Shown here: positions 9,516 to 17,822 of the stretch, piece after piece | How the letters are laid out: the number at the start of each line of letters is the position of its first letter | How positions within the stretch are numbered: the first letter of the stretch is position 1 | Assembly (NCBI GenBank): GCA_964605775.1 | Contig: CAZSDU010000010.1 | Span: 24,005-88,004 of the forward strand | Length of the DNA stretch: 64,000 nucleotides | Source of the DNA: CAZSDU01 sp964605775 | GTDB lineage: Bacteria > Bacteroidota > Bacteroidia > Bacteroidales > FEN-979 | Reading direction: 5' to 3' | Notes under the pieces: generated by a model | Told to the model about the DNA's origin: nothing | Databases searched by the model: none | What the model saw: only the letters and a program-made list of their open reading frames with translations | Program-made: the position numbers and the translations under genes

Positions 9516-9983
9516 ATGACCAATTCGGAAAAAAGCTCCCTGCTTGTGCTCTCCGTTGCTGCCGGGGCTTCGATGAGCCTTTTATTCAATTGTTTGATCC
9601 GCATTCATTATTTTACCCTGATGACAACGGATCAGACATCAGTGTATCAAAAAGCCAGTGAAGACTGGGTAAGGTCGCTGCTGATATTTTTAACCATGCT
9701 CAGCGGGATGTTTTTTAACCAGGTTTTCAATATACTCATGATCAGGAAAAGGTCGGGGTATATCCGTGTTAACCCGGCCAAGCTTTTTCTTCAGGCATTG
9801 AAGAGGATCAACTTCTGGATAGCGATCTCGGTTTCACCCATCATATTTTATGTCACTTTTTATCTGGCTAATGCCATTCCTGATAATTCGGCCGCTTATT
9901 TTTATGCTTTCCAGCACGGATTTTTCTGGTACAGCATTTTTAAGGGATTCGATAAACAAAAGGAAACAGGTATAGTTGACTAA
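9516..9983 (+). CDS. Hypothetical membrane protein
   Basis: 155 residues from the ATG at 9516. About four hydrophobic helices are visible, at roughly residues 8-30, 52-72, 93-118 and 125-140, with few charged residues inside. I recognise no family. The reading frame is open further upstream to an ATG at 9462. I prefer 9516 because it gives a short polar N-terminus (MTNSEK) directly before the first helix, but this choice is uncertain. An antisense 91-codon frame (9329-9604) overlaps it and is judged spurious. Its neighbour on the minus strand is also unknown. Confidence 0.55.
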   Translation: MTNSEKSSLLVLSVAAGASMSLLFNCLIRIHYFTLMTTDQTSVYQKASEDWVRSLLIFLTMLSGMFFNQVFNILMIRKRSGYIRVNPAKLFLQALKRINFWIAISVSPIIFYVTFYLANAIPDNSAAYFYAFQHGFFWYSIFKGFDKQKETGIVD

Positions 9984-10170
9984 TTTTCCCTTATGATACA
10001 TTTCCTCCGACTATCTATTGCACGTCGCGCGATCTGAGATTATCATTTTCTCTCTCATTTTATACGGTTAATGATGATGTTCACTTGACGAAGTGGGAAG
10101 GGCAGGTAGAGATTTTAAGTGACGGAATTGATTTTTATCTGTCAGAGTGTAAAACAGCCGGGTTTTCATG

Positions 10171-10178
10171 TAAATTTG
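10171..10178 (+). promoter_or_regulatory. Bacteroidota -7 promoter element for pssA
   Basis: TAAATTTG matches TAnnTTTG exactly and ends 21 bp before the pssA ATG. The preceding gap (9984-10170) holds nothing else I can support. Confidence 0.5.
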
Positions 10179-10199
10179 TAATCATTAGAAAATCTGATC

Positions 10200-10937
10200 A
10201 TGAAAATCAAAGAGAATATCCCCAATGTGATCACCATCCTTAATCTGATCTGTGGGTTAATCAGCATTACTCTTGTTTTTTCGGGAGAACTGGCGCTCAG
10301 TGCAATGTTTATTTTTCTTGCAGCCGTATTTGATTATCTTGACGGTAGTGTTGCCCGGCTACTGAAAGTATATTCTCCGCTTGGGAAGCAGCTTGATTCA
10401 CTCGCTGATGTCGTTTCTTTCGGTGTTGCCCCGGGACTTATCATGTTTCAGCTCATTTCGGTGAATTGTCTGGGAAGTTGTAATATTCTGGAAAGGCTCA
10501 ATATCACCCCTTATTTTGCCCTGCTAATTCCTATTTGCTCTGCACTTCGATTGGCGAAATTCAATATTGACACCCGTCAGGAAATCAACTTTATTGGCCT
10601 TCCGACACCGGCCAATGGTCTTTTTTTTGCCTCTATACCCCTCGTTCTTTTTCTTCAGCCTCAACTATTCAGCTTGATAAAACTTGATTTTTTAAATGAC
10701 TTTTTCATCAATACAAGGGTACTGGCTATACTATCCGTTTTTTTTTCTTACTTGCTGATTTCTGACTTCAGGATCTTTTCTATGAAGTTCAAATCTTTAA
10801 AATGGAAAGAGAACCAGGTTCGTTATATTTTCCTGATCCTGTCGGCCATCCTTTTTCTACTGTTCTCGCTTTCAGCCATACCCTTGATTATCATGCTCTA
10901 CCTGCTGATCTCATTATTCTTCCAGCAATCTTTTTAG
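10200..10937 (+). CDS. pssA: CDP-diacylglycerol--serine O-phosphatidyltransferase
   Basis: 245 residues, an integral membrane enzyme making phosphatidylserine, the precursor of phosphatidylethanolamine. The CDP-alcohol phosphatidyltransferase signature is complete: D45, D48-G49, A52-R53, G62, D66, D70 (FDYLDGSVAR then LGKQLDSLAD). Six to eight hydrophobic segments follow, as expected of the family. Archaetidylserine synthase-like relatives share the motif, but bacterial PssA is the natural reading. The gene ends 5 bp from convergent lptB. No phosphatidylserine decarboxylase gene is visible nearby. Confidence 0.92.
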   Translation: MKIKENIPNVITILNLICGLISITLVFSGELALSAMFIFLAAVFDYLDGSVARLLKVYSPLGKQLDSLADVVSFGVAPGLIMFQLISVNCLGSCNILERLNITPYFALLIPICSALRLAKFNIDTRQEINFIGLPTPANGLFFASIPLVLFLQPQLFSLIKLDFLNDFFINTRVLAILSVFFSYLLISDFRIFSMKFKSLKWKENQVRYIFLILSAILFLLFSLSAIPLIIMLYLLISLFFQQSF

Positions 10938-10942
10938 AAGCG

Positions 10943-11665
10943 CTATCTCAGCTCAAAATTTTGCCCCAGATAAACCCTTCGTACATGATCATCTTCTGCC
11001 AGTTCCCTGGAAGAGCCAGCTTTCAGGATGGATCCTTCAAATAAAAGATACGAGCGGTCAGTGATGGATAGGGTTTCATGGACATTATGATCCGTTATCA
11101 GCACCCCAATATTTTTATCTTTCAGCTTGGTGACTATCCCTTGGATATCTTCCACTGCAATGGGATCGATTCCTGCAAAGGGCTCATCCAGTAAGATAAA
11201 TTTAGGGTCGACAGCCAGGCAACGGGCAATTTCTGTTCTTCTTCTTTCACCACCTGACAGGGTAATGCCATGACTTTTCCTGACATGCTGTAATCCGAAT
11301 TCATCTAAAAGTCTTTCAAGCCTTTCATGTTGCTGATCTTTTGTCAGTCCGGTAAATTCAAGAATTGCACGGATATTATCTTCCACACTGAGTTTACGGA
11401 ATACGGAGGGTTCCTGGGGAAGGTAGCTGATCCCTCTTTGGGCCCGTTTGTACATAGGCTCTCGGGTAATGTTCAGGTCATCCAGAAAAACCTGGCCGGA
11501 AAAAGGTTTGATCAGCCCGACAATGATATAAAAGGAAGTGGTTTTCCCTGCGCCATTGGGTCCCAGCAATCCGACGATCTCTCCCTGGTTCAGCTCCAAA
11601 GAAACTTCACTGACGACAGTGCGTTTACGGTATTTTTTAACGATTTTCTCGGTACGGAGTGTCAT
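10943..11665 (-). CDS. lptB: LPS export ABC transporter ATP-binding protein LptB
   Basis: 240 residues, the typical size. It powers extraction of lipopolysaccharide from the inner membrane with LptF/LptG. Walker A is GPNGAGKT (35-42), the Q-loop is Q84, the signature is LSGGE (136-140), Walker B with FILLDEPFAG is at 157-164, and the switch His is H193 (TDHNV). The DHNVHETL and YLLFEGSILKAG context is characteristic of LptB. It lies 20 bp downstream of kdsD on the same strand, pairing Kdo synthesis with LPS export as in Proteobacteria. An LptF/G permease is encoded at 40.6-42.0 kb in this window. Confidence 0.95.
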   Translation of the reverse strand: MTLRTEKIVKKYRKRTVVSEVSLELNQGEIVGLLGPNGAGKTTSFYIIVGLIKPFSGQVFLDDLNITREPMYKRAQRGISYLPQEPSVFRKLSVEDNIRAILEFTGLTKDQQHERLERLLDEFGLQHVRKSHGITLSGGERRRTEIARCLAVDPKFILLDEPFAGIDPIAVEDIQGIVTKLKDKNIGVLITDHNVHETLSITDRSYLLFEGSILKAGSSRELAEDDHVRRVYLGQNFELR

Positions 11666-11685
11666 TTTTTGGGTTTGAAATTGAA

Positions 11686-12651
11686 CTACAGTATCCCTTC
11701 TTTCAGAATATCATGAAGATGTATGACCCCTACATATTTTTTCTTTTCAACCACCAGGAGCTGGGTGATATTGTTTTTTCTCATCAATTGAAGGGCATGA
11801 AGGACAAGGGTATCGGCTTCTATTGATTTTGGACACGGGGTCATGATATCTGAGGCGTTTAACTTTGTTATATCAGGATTTTTTTCTAACATCCTGCGTA
11901 AGTCGCCATCTGTGATGATCCCGATCAGTTTTTCTCCAGCCAGCACGGCGGTGGCCCCGAGTCTTTTTGAAGAAATTTCAAGAATGACGGTATTGATATT
12001 ATCGGTTGCTTTGACACTGGGTACAGCATTAGCGGGATAAAGATCCCTCACCTTGAGGTATAATTCTTTACCCAGTGTTCCGCCCGGATGAAATTTTGCA
12101 AAATCATCTGCCGTAAATCCCCGGCTTTCGAGAAGACAGACAGCCAGGGCGTCTCCCATGACCATTTGCGCCGTTGTACTGGAGGTTGGTGCAAGATTAT
12201 TCGGACAGGCTTCTTTTGGGACAGAGGCATCAATGACAAAGTCGGCATGATGGGCCAGGTAGGAGTTTTTATTTCCCACCAGGGCGATCAGGGCGCTGCA
12301 TCTGTCTTTTAAAAGGGGAAGGAGGACCTTGATCTCAGGAGTTTCCCCACTTTTTGAAAGACAAATTACAATATCATTTTTTTGAATGCTACCCAGATCC
12401 CCGTGAATCGCATCAGCAGCATGCATGAACAAAGCCGGGGTCCCGGTTGAATTCAGGGTGGCGACAATCTTCTGTCCTATAATGGCACTTTTTCCAATCC
12501 CGGTGACCACTACCCTCCCGCTTGTATGCAGGATACATTCCACACCCCGTAAAAAATCATCATTGATTGAATTGACAAGTCCCGCAATGGATGCTGATTC
12601 GATCTTTATTGTATCAATGGCAATATTTTTCAGCGATCTTGGTTTTTTCAA
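11686..12651 (-). CDS. kdsD: Arabinose-5-phosphate isomerase (KpsF/GutQ/KdsD family)
   Basis: 321 residues. A SIS sugar-isomerase domain (~1-200; VTGIGKSA, then LSKSGETPE and PTSSTTAQ) is followed by two CBS domains (~205-321). The enzyme interconverts ribulose 5-phosphate and arabinose 5-phosphate, the first step to Kdo for LPS. The start is TTG (MKKPRSL): no in-frame ATG lies between it and the upstream stop that gives a better N-terminus. It is probably co-transcribed with lptB. GutQ-type enzymes have the same fold, but the LPS neighbour favours KdsD. Confidence 0.92.
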   Translation of the reverse strand: MKKPRSLKNIAIDTIKIESASIAGLVNSINDDFLRGVECILHTSGRVVVTGIGKSAIIGQKIVATLNSTGTPALFMHAADAIHGDLGSIQKNDIVICLSKSGETPEIKVLLPLLKDRCSALIALVGNKNSYLAHHADFVIDASVPKEACPNNLAPTSSTTAQMVMGDALAVCLLESRGFTADDFAKFHPGGTLGKELYLKVRDLYPANAVPSVKATDNINTVILEISSKRLGATAVLAGEKLIGIITDGDLRRMLEKNPDITKLNASDIMTPCPKSIEADTLVLHALQLMRKNNITQLLVVEKKKYVGVIHLHDILKEGIL

Positions 12652-12698
12652 TGCACAATTTTTTTAAAATAATTTGGTTATTTGGAAGGTTTTATACT

Positions 12699-12706
12699 TA
12701 TATTTG
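12699..12706 (+). promoter_or_regulatory. Bacteroidota -7 promoter element for recQ
   Basis: TATATTTG matches TAnnTTTG exactly, 73 bp before the recQ start. A TTTG at 12673-12676 lies 22 bp upstream and could serve as the -33 element. Confidence 0.45.
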
Positions 12707-12779
12707 TATATAAGGCGTTTAAAACTGCATAAATCAAGATATCCTGAACAAAATTACGAAAATAAATCCGAGTTCTAAA

Positions 12780-14981
12780 ATGGTGGCAGGTAGAGGTGTG
12801 GATAAAATCCATGAGGTTTTAAAGAAAGTATTTGGGTATGATAGTTTTAAGGGGAATCAGGAAGCCATCATCCGCAATTTGTTAGCCGACAAAGACTGTT
12901 TTGTCATCATGCCCACAGGTGGTGGGAAGTCGCTCTGTTATCAGCTTCCTGCCATGATGAAAAAGGGCACTGCCATCATCGTATCTCCCCTGATTGCCCT
13001 GATGAAAAACCAGGTTGACTCGATCCGCAGTTTCGGGACAGAGACTAATCTTGCTCATTTCATGAATTCTTCCCTGACCAAACTGGAAATTACTCAGGTA
13101 AAAAAGGATATTGTAGACGGAAAGACAAAATTATTGTATGTGGCTCCGGAAACGATCACCAAAGAAGAAAACATAGAATTTCTTAAAAACATTCGGATTT
13201 CCTTTTATGCCATAGATGAGGCTCATTGTATTTCTGAATGGGGGCATGATTTCCGTCCGGAATATCGCCGGCTCAGGCCTATCATCGATGCCATTGGCCA
13301 GAAAGTTCCCGTCATCGCCCTCACGGCAACAGCCACGCCCAAAGTACAGCAGGATATTCAAAAGAACCTGAACATGATGGATGCAGGGGTCTTTTTGTCG
13401 TCCTTTAACCGGCCCAATCTTTATTATGAAGTGAAAGCCAAAACGAAAAATGTGGCTAAGGACATCATCAAATATATCAAGGGCCAACCAGGAAAATCAG
13501 GAATTGTTTATTGCCTCAGCCGGAAAAAAGTGGAAGAGCTGGCAGAAACGTTTGTGGTCAATGGAATTAAGGCGCTACCGTATCATGCAGGACTCGATGC
13601 CTCCACCCGCCGTCAGAACCAGGATAAATTCCTGATGGAAGAAGTGGATGTCATCGTTGCCACCATTGCTTTTGGAATGGGCATCGACAAACCGGATGTC
13701 CGTTATGTGATACATAACGACATGCCTAAAAGTCTGGAAGGGTATTATCAGGAGACTGGTCGCGCAGGGCGCGATGACGGAGAAGGGAACTGTGTTGCTT
13801 ATTATAGTTATGACGACATTCAGAAACTGGAAAAATTTTTAAAAGGCAAGGCCGTCGCCGAACAGGAAATCGCTAAGCAATTATTGATGGAGACGGTTGC
13901 CTACAGTGAATCTTCTGTATGCCGGCGAAAACAATTGCTACATTATTTCGGAGAAATTTATACGGAAGAGAATTGTCAGAATTGCGATAATTGCATGCAT
14001 CCAAAGAAAAAATTTGAAGGCAAAGCATATGTTCAGCTGGTACTTGAAACAGTACTCGCAGTTAAACAACAGTTTAAGAACAAACATATCATCAATATTA
14101 TATTGGGGAAAAGTACAGCTACCATAAAATCATACAAACATAACAAGCTTGAAGTATTTGGAAAAGGTGCCGATCATGATGAGAAGTTCTGGAATGCCGT
14201 CGTCCGGCAAACCCTCATTGAATGCCTGCTTACCAAAGATATTGAGAATTACGGTATTCTGAAGATCAGTCCTGAAGGTGCCAAATTCCTGAAGGAGCCT
14301 TATTCCATCATGCTTGTGGATGATCATGATTTTGAAAATCCAGAAGAAGAAGAACTGTTTGAAGCCCTCGGTTCAAAGAGCAGTACTGCTGACAAGACCC
14401 TGTTTTCACTGCTGAAGGATTTAAGAAAAGAAATTGCCCGCAAAGAAAAACTGCCTCCCTTTGTGATTTTCCAGGATCCATCGCTGGAGGATATGGCCAT
14501 ACAATATCCTGTTTCTGTCGATGAACTCAAGCAGATTACAGGGGTGGGTGCCGGGAAAGCGCTGAAGTACGGAAAGCCCTTTCTTGAACTGATCAAAGAA
14601 TACGTTGAAGAGAATGAGATCATCCGTCCGATGGATATGGTGGTCAAATCTGTGATCAATAAATCAGGCCTGAAAGTCTATATTATCCAAAGCATTGACC
14701 GGAAAATCTCCCTGGAAGACATTGCACTCGCAAAAAACCTGAGCTTTGACGAGTTACTATCGGAAATCGAGAGCATTGTAGGCTCAGGGACAAAAATCGA
14801 TGTGAATTATTATATCGATGAATTTATTGATCCTTATCACCAGGAAGAAATCTTTGAGTATTTTCGCAAAGCCGAATCCGATTCTATCATAGATGCCCAG
14901 AAAGAACTGGGTGAAGATGAGTTCACGGAAGAAGAGGTACGCCTGATGCGTATTAAATTCATGTCAGAATTAGGAAATTAA
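12780..14981 (+). CDS. recQ: ATP-dependent DNA helicase RecQ
   Basis: 733 residues. A superfamily 2 helicase acting 3' to 5' in recombination and repair. Walker A is PTGGGKS (45-51), the DEAH box is 146-149 (AIDEAHCISEWGHDFRP), and motif VI (QETGRAGRD) is near 324-332. The RQC zinc site has Cys381, Cys399, Cys402 and Cys405, followed by a winged-helix region. An HRDC domain is at about 545-620. The last ~100 acidic residues form an extra helical region common in Bacteroidota RecQ. It heads a likely operon: ompH starts 11 bp after its stop. Confidence 0.95.
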   Translation: MVAGRGVDKIHEVLKKVFGYDSFKGNQEAIIRNLLADKDCFVIMPTGGGKSLCYQLPAMMKKGTAIIVSPLIALMKNQVDSIRSFGTETNLAHFMNSSLTKLEITQVKKDIVDGKTKLLYVAPETITKEENIEFLKNIRISFYAIDEAHCISEWGHDFRPEYRRLRPIIDAIGQKVPVIALTATATPKVQQDIQKNLNMMDAGVFLSSFNRPNLYYEVKAKTKNVAKDIIKYIKGQPGKSGIVYCLSRKKVEELAETFVVNGIKALPYHAGLDASTRRQNQDKFLMEEVDVIVATIAFGMGIDKPDVRYVIHNDMPKSLEGYYQETGRAGRDDGEGNCVAYYSYDDIQKLEKFLKGKAVAEQEIAKQLLMETVAYSESSVCRRKQLLHYFGEIYTEENCQNCDNCMHPKKKFEGKAYVQLVLETVLAVKQQFKNKHIINIILGKSTATIKSYKHNKLEVFGKGADHDEKFWNAVVRQTLIECLLTKDIENYGILKISPEGAKFLKEPYSIMLVDDHDFENPEEEELFEALGSKSSTADKTLFSLLKDLRKEIARKEKLPPFVIFQDPSLEDMAIQYPVSVDELKQITGVGAGKALKYGKPFLELIKEYVEENEIIRPMDMVVKSVINKSGLKVYIIQSIDRKISLEDIALAKNLSFDELLSEIESIVGSGTKIDVNYYIDEFIDPYHQEEIFEYFRKAESDSIIDAQKELGEDEFTEEEVRLMRIKFMSELGN

Positions 14982-14992
14982 ACAAAAAAACC

Positions 14993-15646
14993 ATGCAAGA
15001 AGAAACACCATTTAAACCTGAAACTCCTCAGGGAGGGAACAAATTTTTCACTTTTAACCTGAATACCGTGATTGGAATCATTGCTTTGGCCGGTATGATT
15101 GTCCTTTTCACCCTGTATTTCAGCGGTAAGAAAACGGAAACAGTCGAACCGCTTACTACTCAGAAAAGCGGGAAGGCCTTATCCGTGGTATACCTGAACC
15201 TTGATTCCCTGAATACCCATTATGATTTTGTAAAAGTTTTAAGAAGAGATCTTGAAGGGACAGGAAAACGTCTTCAAACTGAAATTCTTTCTGAACAAAG
15301 ATCACTTGAAAAAGAAGCCGGAGAATTCCAGCGACAGGTAGCCAGCAATGCCATCTCTGAGGAAAAAGCAAAAGGTATTTATGAAGGACTGATGCAAAAA
15401 CAGCAGGCTTTGATGGAGAAAAAGGAAAGATATACCCAGCAGGTAGCCGAGCAGGAATTAAGCATGAACCTTAGATTAATTGATACCGTGACTAACTTTT
15501 TAAAGCGTTACAATAAAAAATATGGTTACGATTATATCATGGGTTTTAAAGCGGGGGGAGAAATTCTGCTTTCCAACGACACCCTGGATATTACCAGTGA
15601 TGTGCTGGAGGTTATAAATAAAGAGTATCAATCAAAGAAAAAATAA
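14993..15646 (+). CDS. OmpH/Skp-family protein with N-terminal membrane anchor
   Basis: 217 residues. A polar ~20-residue N-terminus precedes a single transmembrane helix (~24-44). A long charged, coiled-coil region (~75-165) follows, ending in a small beta region (YDYIMGFKAGGEILLSND), the arrangement of OmpH/Skp periplasmic chaperones. Skp-type chaperones hold unfolded outer-membrane proteins. This member appears anchored rather than cleaved, since no signal peptidase site follows the helix. It sits between recQ and a DUF4296 lipoprotein with gaps of 11 and 5 bp. Confidence 0.82.
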   Translation: MQEETPFKPETPQGGNKFFTFNLNTVIGIIALAGMIVLFTLYFSGKKTETVEPLTTQKSGKALSVVYLNLDSLNTHYDFVKVLRRDLEGTGKRLQTEILSEQRSLEKEAGEFQRQVASNAISEEKAKGIYEGLMQKQQALMEKKERYTQQVAEQELSMNLRLIDTVTNFLKRYNKKYGYDYIMGFKAGGEILLSNDTLDITSDVLEVINKEYQSKKK

Positions 15647-15651
15647 ATTCC

Positions 15652-16023
15652 ATGAGATTTCTTGTCCCCCTGTCTCTTATGATATTGCTGATATCGTGCG
15701 GAACTTCAGGGGGCAAATCTGAAAGGACTGCTTTCAAAAGTGATTCCATCCTTTCCAGGGAAATCATGATCCGGCTATTGGTGGATATTCATCTGGTGGA
15801 AGCTGCCCTTGTCAAACAACGTAACGAAGGGAAAGAAGACCCTGCAATGGCAACCTTTTATTACAAAGGGATTTTTCAAAAATACAGTGTCACTTACCAG
15901 AGGGTTCAATACAACCTCGAATACTACCGTCAGGACCCGGCTGAATTTGTAAAGATGTACGAAAAAGTCATTGCGCTGATCAGTGAACGTCAGAAAAATT
16001 ACGAACCCGGCAAATCGTTATAA
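15652..16023 (+). CDS. DUF4296-type lipoprotein
   Basis: 123 residues. The signal peptide has lipobox LLISC, with the lipidated Cys at residue 16. The mature region matches the pattern of the Bacteroidota DUF4296 family: an IMIRLLVDIHLVEAAL helix, then a Tyr-rich YYKGIFQKYSVT stretch and a C-terminal helix. Function of the family is unknown. It starts 5 bp after the OmpH-like gene and is probably in the same operon. Its stop overlaps by 6 bp the convergent end of the next lipoprotein gene. Confidence 0.8.
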   Translation: MRFLVPLSLMILLISCGTSGGKSERTAFKSDSILSREIMIRLLVDIHLVEAALVKQRNEGKEDPAMATFYYKGIFQKYSVTYQRVQYNLEYYRQDPAEFVKMYEKVIALISERQKNYEPGKSL

Positions 16024-16443
16024 TTTGGTATAGGTGGCGGTAGCCGTGATCAATGTGGCCCCGTCATTGAGGGTATAATTCCAGATAATTTTTCCGGTCT
16101 CGGTTTGATAACTGCCACTCCCGTTGATGATCCATCCATCACCTATTTCCTGATTATAGTCGAGGGTTATGTTATTACCGCTGATGGATGCTGCAGCCGG
16201 ATTACCTAAAGTTCCGGCATTGGCAAAGTTCTGGATGAAAATGCCATTCGTGGAATTAGGATCGGCAGAAATAGTGACCTGATAAGCAGATTTCTGCCAA
16301 TTTTCGATCACACTCCAACGACCCAGGAATTTTACCCTTGTATCGGTACTATCAGGCCCTGGTGTTGTTTCTTTAATACAGCCCTGAAGGCTTATGATCA
16401 GAACAGTTAGCAAAAGGAAATGAACATAAACCGATTTTTTCAT
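16018..16443 (-). CDS. Small lipoprotein with lipocalin-like beta-rich domain
   Basis: 141 residues. Lipoprotein signal with lipobox LQGC (Cys22). The mature part begins with FLGRWSVIENWQKSAYQV and continues as short beta strands (ISGNNITLDYN, GSGSYQTETGKIIWNYTL), the layout of lipocalin-like domains common in Bacteroidota lipoproteins. Ligand unknown. Its ATG overlaps by 4 bp the stop of the upstream membrane-protein gene (ATGA), which indicates translational coupling in the TonB receptor-deoC operon. Confidence 0.7.
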   Translation of the reverse strand: MKKSVYVHFLLLTVLIISLQGCIKETTPGPDSTDTRVKFLGRWSVIENWQKSAYQVTISADPNSTNGIFIQNFANAGTLGNPAAASISGNNITLDYNQEIGDGWIINGSGSYQTETGKIIWNYTLNDGATLITATATYTKL

Positions 16444-16949
16444 GCTTTCTCTCTTTTAAAATAATAGACATAAACACTGAATATCAGTGTGGTGGCAAGT
16501 TGTACGAGAACAAAGGTGAAGTTGGCTTCTTCCTTAAAAAATGTCAGGGAGAAAAATACCAGATAGATCAGGTAACAAGCCAGCTTACTGATCAGTATGG
16601 CGGAGAACAGAGAAAGAAAAACATGCTTAATTTTTCGCTGAAGAAGGAAAAACAAGAAAACATTCAAAAGCAGTTCGGCGGTGATGATTAGCATTTTCGA
16701 AAAAAATGGATGTCCACTGACCAGGAAAGAAAAAACAGGCAGCGTCAGGGCGAGGAAATAAGCATTGTTTTTCGTCCCATGGGCAAGGGATAGGATGATC
16801 ATCATCCGCATGGGTTCTATCATGTATACCGGAAGGCTGACCAGATGTGCAAGAGATGGGATCAGAAAGATAAAAGCCAGGGCAAAAACGTCAAGGATGA
16901 CATTGACGATAAATGATTTCGAATACAGGGTGGCGGTAATGGATTTCAT
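16440..16949 (-). CDS. Small integral membrane protein, possibly an ECF S-component-like protein
   Basis: 169 residues from the ATG at 16949. The frame is open to 17015, but that would overlap the end of deoC and add a poor N-terminus, so 16949 (26 bp after the deoC stop) is preferred. Five or six transmembrane helices fill most of the length. A loop with MIEPMRMMIILSLAHGTKNNAY resembles substrate-binding S components of energy-coupling-factor transporters, but this is only a resemblance. It sits between deoC and a lipoprotein in one operon. Confidence 0.6.
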   Translation of the reverse strand: MKSITATLYSKSFIVNVILDVFALAFIFLIPSLAHLVSLPVYMIEPMRMMIILSLAHGTKNNAYFLALTLPVFSFLVSGHPFFSKMLIITAELLLNVFLFFLLQRKIKHVFLSLFSAILISKLACYLIYLVFFSLTFFKEEANFTFVLVQLATTLIFSVYVYYFKREKA

Positions 16950-16974
16950 ATCTGATGATTTTATCACAAAAGTA

Positions 16975-17811
16975 TTAAAAAAGTTCCAATATTCGATCAG
17001 CAAGACGGCTTGCACCCAATCGGAAATAGCGATGACTCAACCATTCTTCGCCCAATACTTCTTTCACCAGATAGCAATAATTCATGGCTTTACCGATGTC
17101 GGCGATTCCACCGGCCGGTTTAATCCCGATTTTTATTCCGGTTTTTTTATAATGGGAAAGGATCACCTCGAGCATGATAAGGACAGCTTGTTCGGTAGCG
17201 GCCGGAGCTATTTTACCGGTTGAGGTCTTGATGAAATCAGCGCCAGCTTCAATGGCAATTTCACTGGCTTTGGCAATGTTTTCATAGGATTGCAGCTCTC
17301 CGGTTTCCAGAATTACTTTGAGGGTCTTTCCCCGGGTTATTTCCCTGATGGAATCAAGTTCACGGTAAACCGTATGGTAGTTGTTTTCGAGAAAGGTCCC
17401 CCTGGAAATGACCACATCTATCTCATCAGCGCCTTCATCCACTGCAAATTTGACCTCTTCCAGTTTCACCTTCAGGGGCATTTGTCCACTGGGGAAAGCA
17501 GCAGCGGTGGTAGCCACATGAATACCACTTCCTTGAAGCTCATGCTTTGCAATAGGGATAAAGGGAGGATAAATACAAACGGCTGCAGGAAGAGGCAGGG
17601 ACTTATCTTTAAAGGATAGCGCTTTCTGGCAAAGTTTTCTGATACTTTCCGAATGATCAGAACCTTCCAGAGAAGTGAGATCAAGAAAGGACGGCAAAGT
17701 GTTCAGCATATCGTGTGGAAAATCTTTTGCCGGAAATTTTGTAAGAATCTGATTGCAGCGTTCTTCAACATCCGAAAAAGATATCCCAGACAAGAGAGAA
17801 AAGGAGAACAT
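16975..17811 (-). CDS. deoC: Deoxyribose-phosphate aldolase
   Basis: 278 residues. It cleaves 2-deoxyribose 5-phosphate to acetaldehyde and glyceraldehyde 3-phosphate in deoxynucleoside breakdown. The Schiff-base Lys195 lies in DFIKTSTGK and the second active-site Lys231 in GIKPAGG; DLTSLEG near residue 44 is also conserved. The N-terminus is about 25-30 residues longer than in E. coli DeoC. It follows a TonB receptor gene by 11 bp and precedes a small membrane protein, so it is probably part of an uptake-linked operon. Confidence 0.95.
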   Translation of the reverse strand: MFSFSLLSGISFSDVEERCNQILTKFPAKDFPHDMLNTLPSFLDLTSLEGSDHSESIRKLCQKALSFKDKSLPLPAAVCIYPPFIPIAKHELQGSGIHVATTAAAFPSGQMPLKVKLEEVKFAVDEGADEIDVVISRGTFLENNYHTVYRELDSIREITRGKTLKVILETGELQSYENIAKASEIAIEAGADFIKTSTGKIAPAATEQAVLIMLEVILSHYKKTGIKIGIKPAGGIADIGKAMNYCYLVKEVLGEEWLSHRYFRLGASRLADRILELF

Positions 17812-17822
17812 GATATTTTTAT

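Noticed and set aside
9329..9604. 91-codon minus-strand frame overlapping the start of the membrane protein gene
   Set aside because: It overlaps the better-supported plus-strand gene at 9516-9983 by almost 90 bases, has no motif, and its hydrophobic stretch mirrors neighbouring coding sequence.
9984..10199. Open stretch of ~85 codons without a stop before pssA
   Set aside because: It has no ATG, no recognisable protein pattern, and overlaps the pssA promoter element and start.
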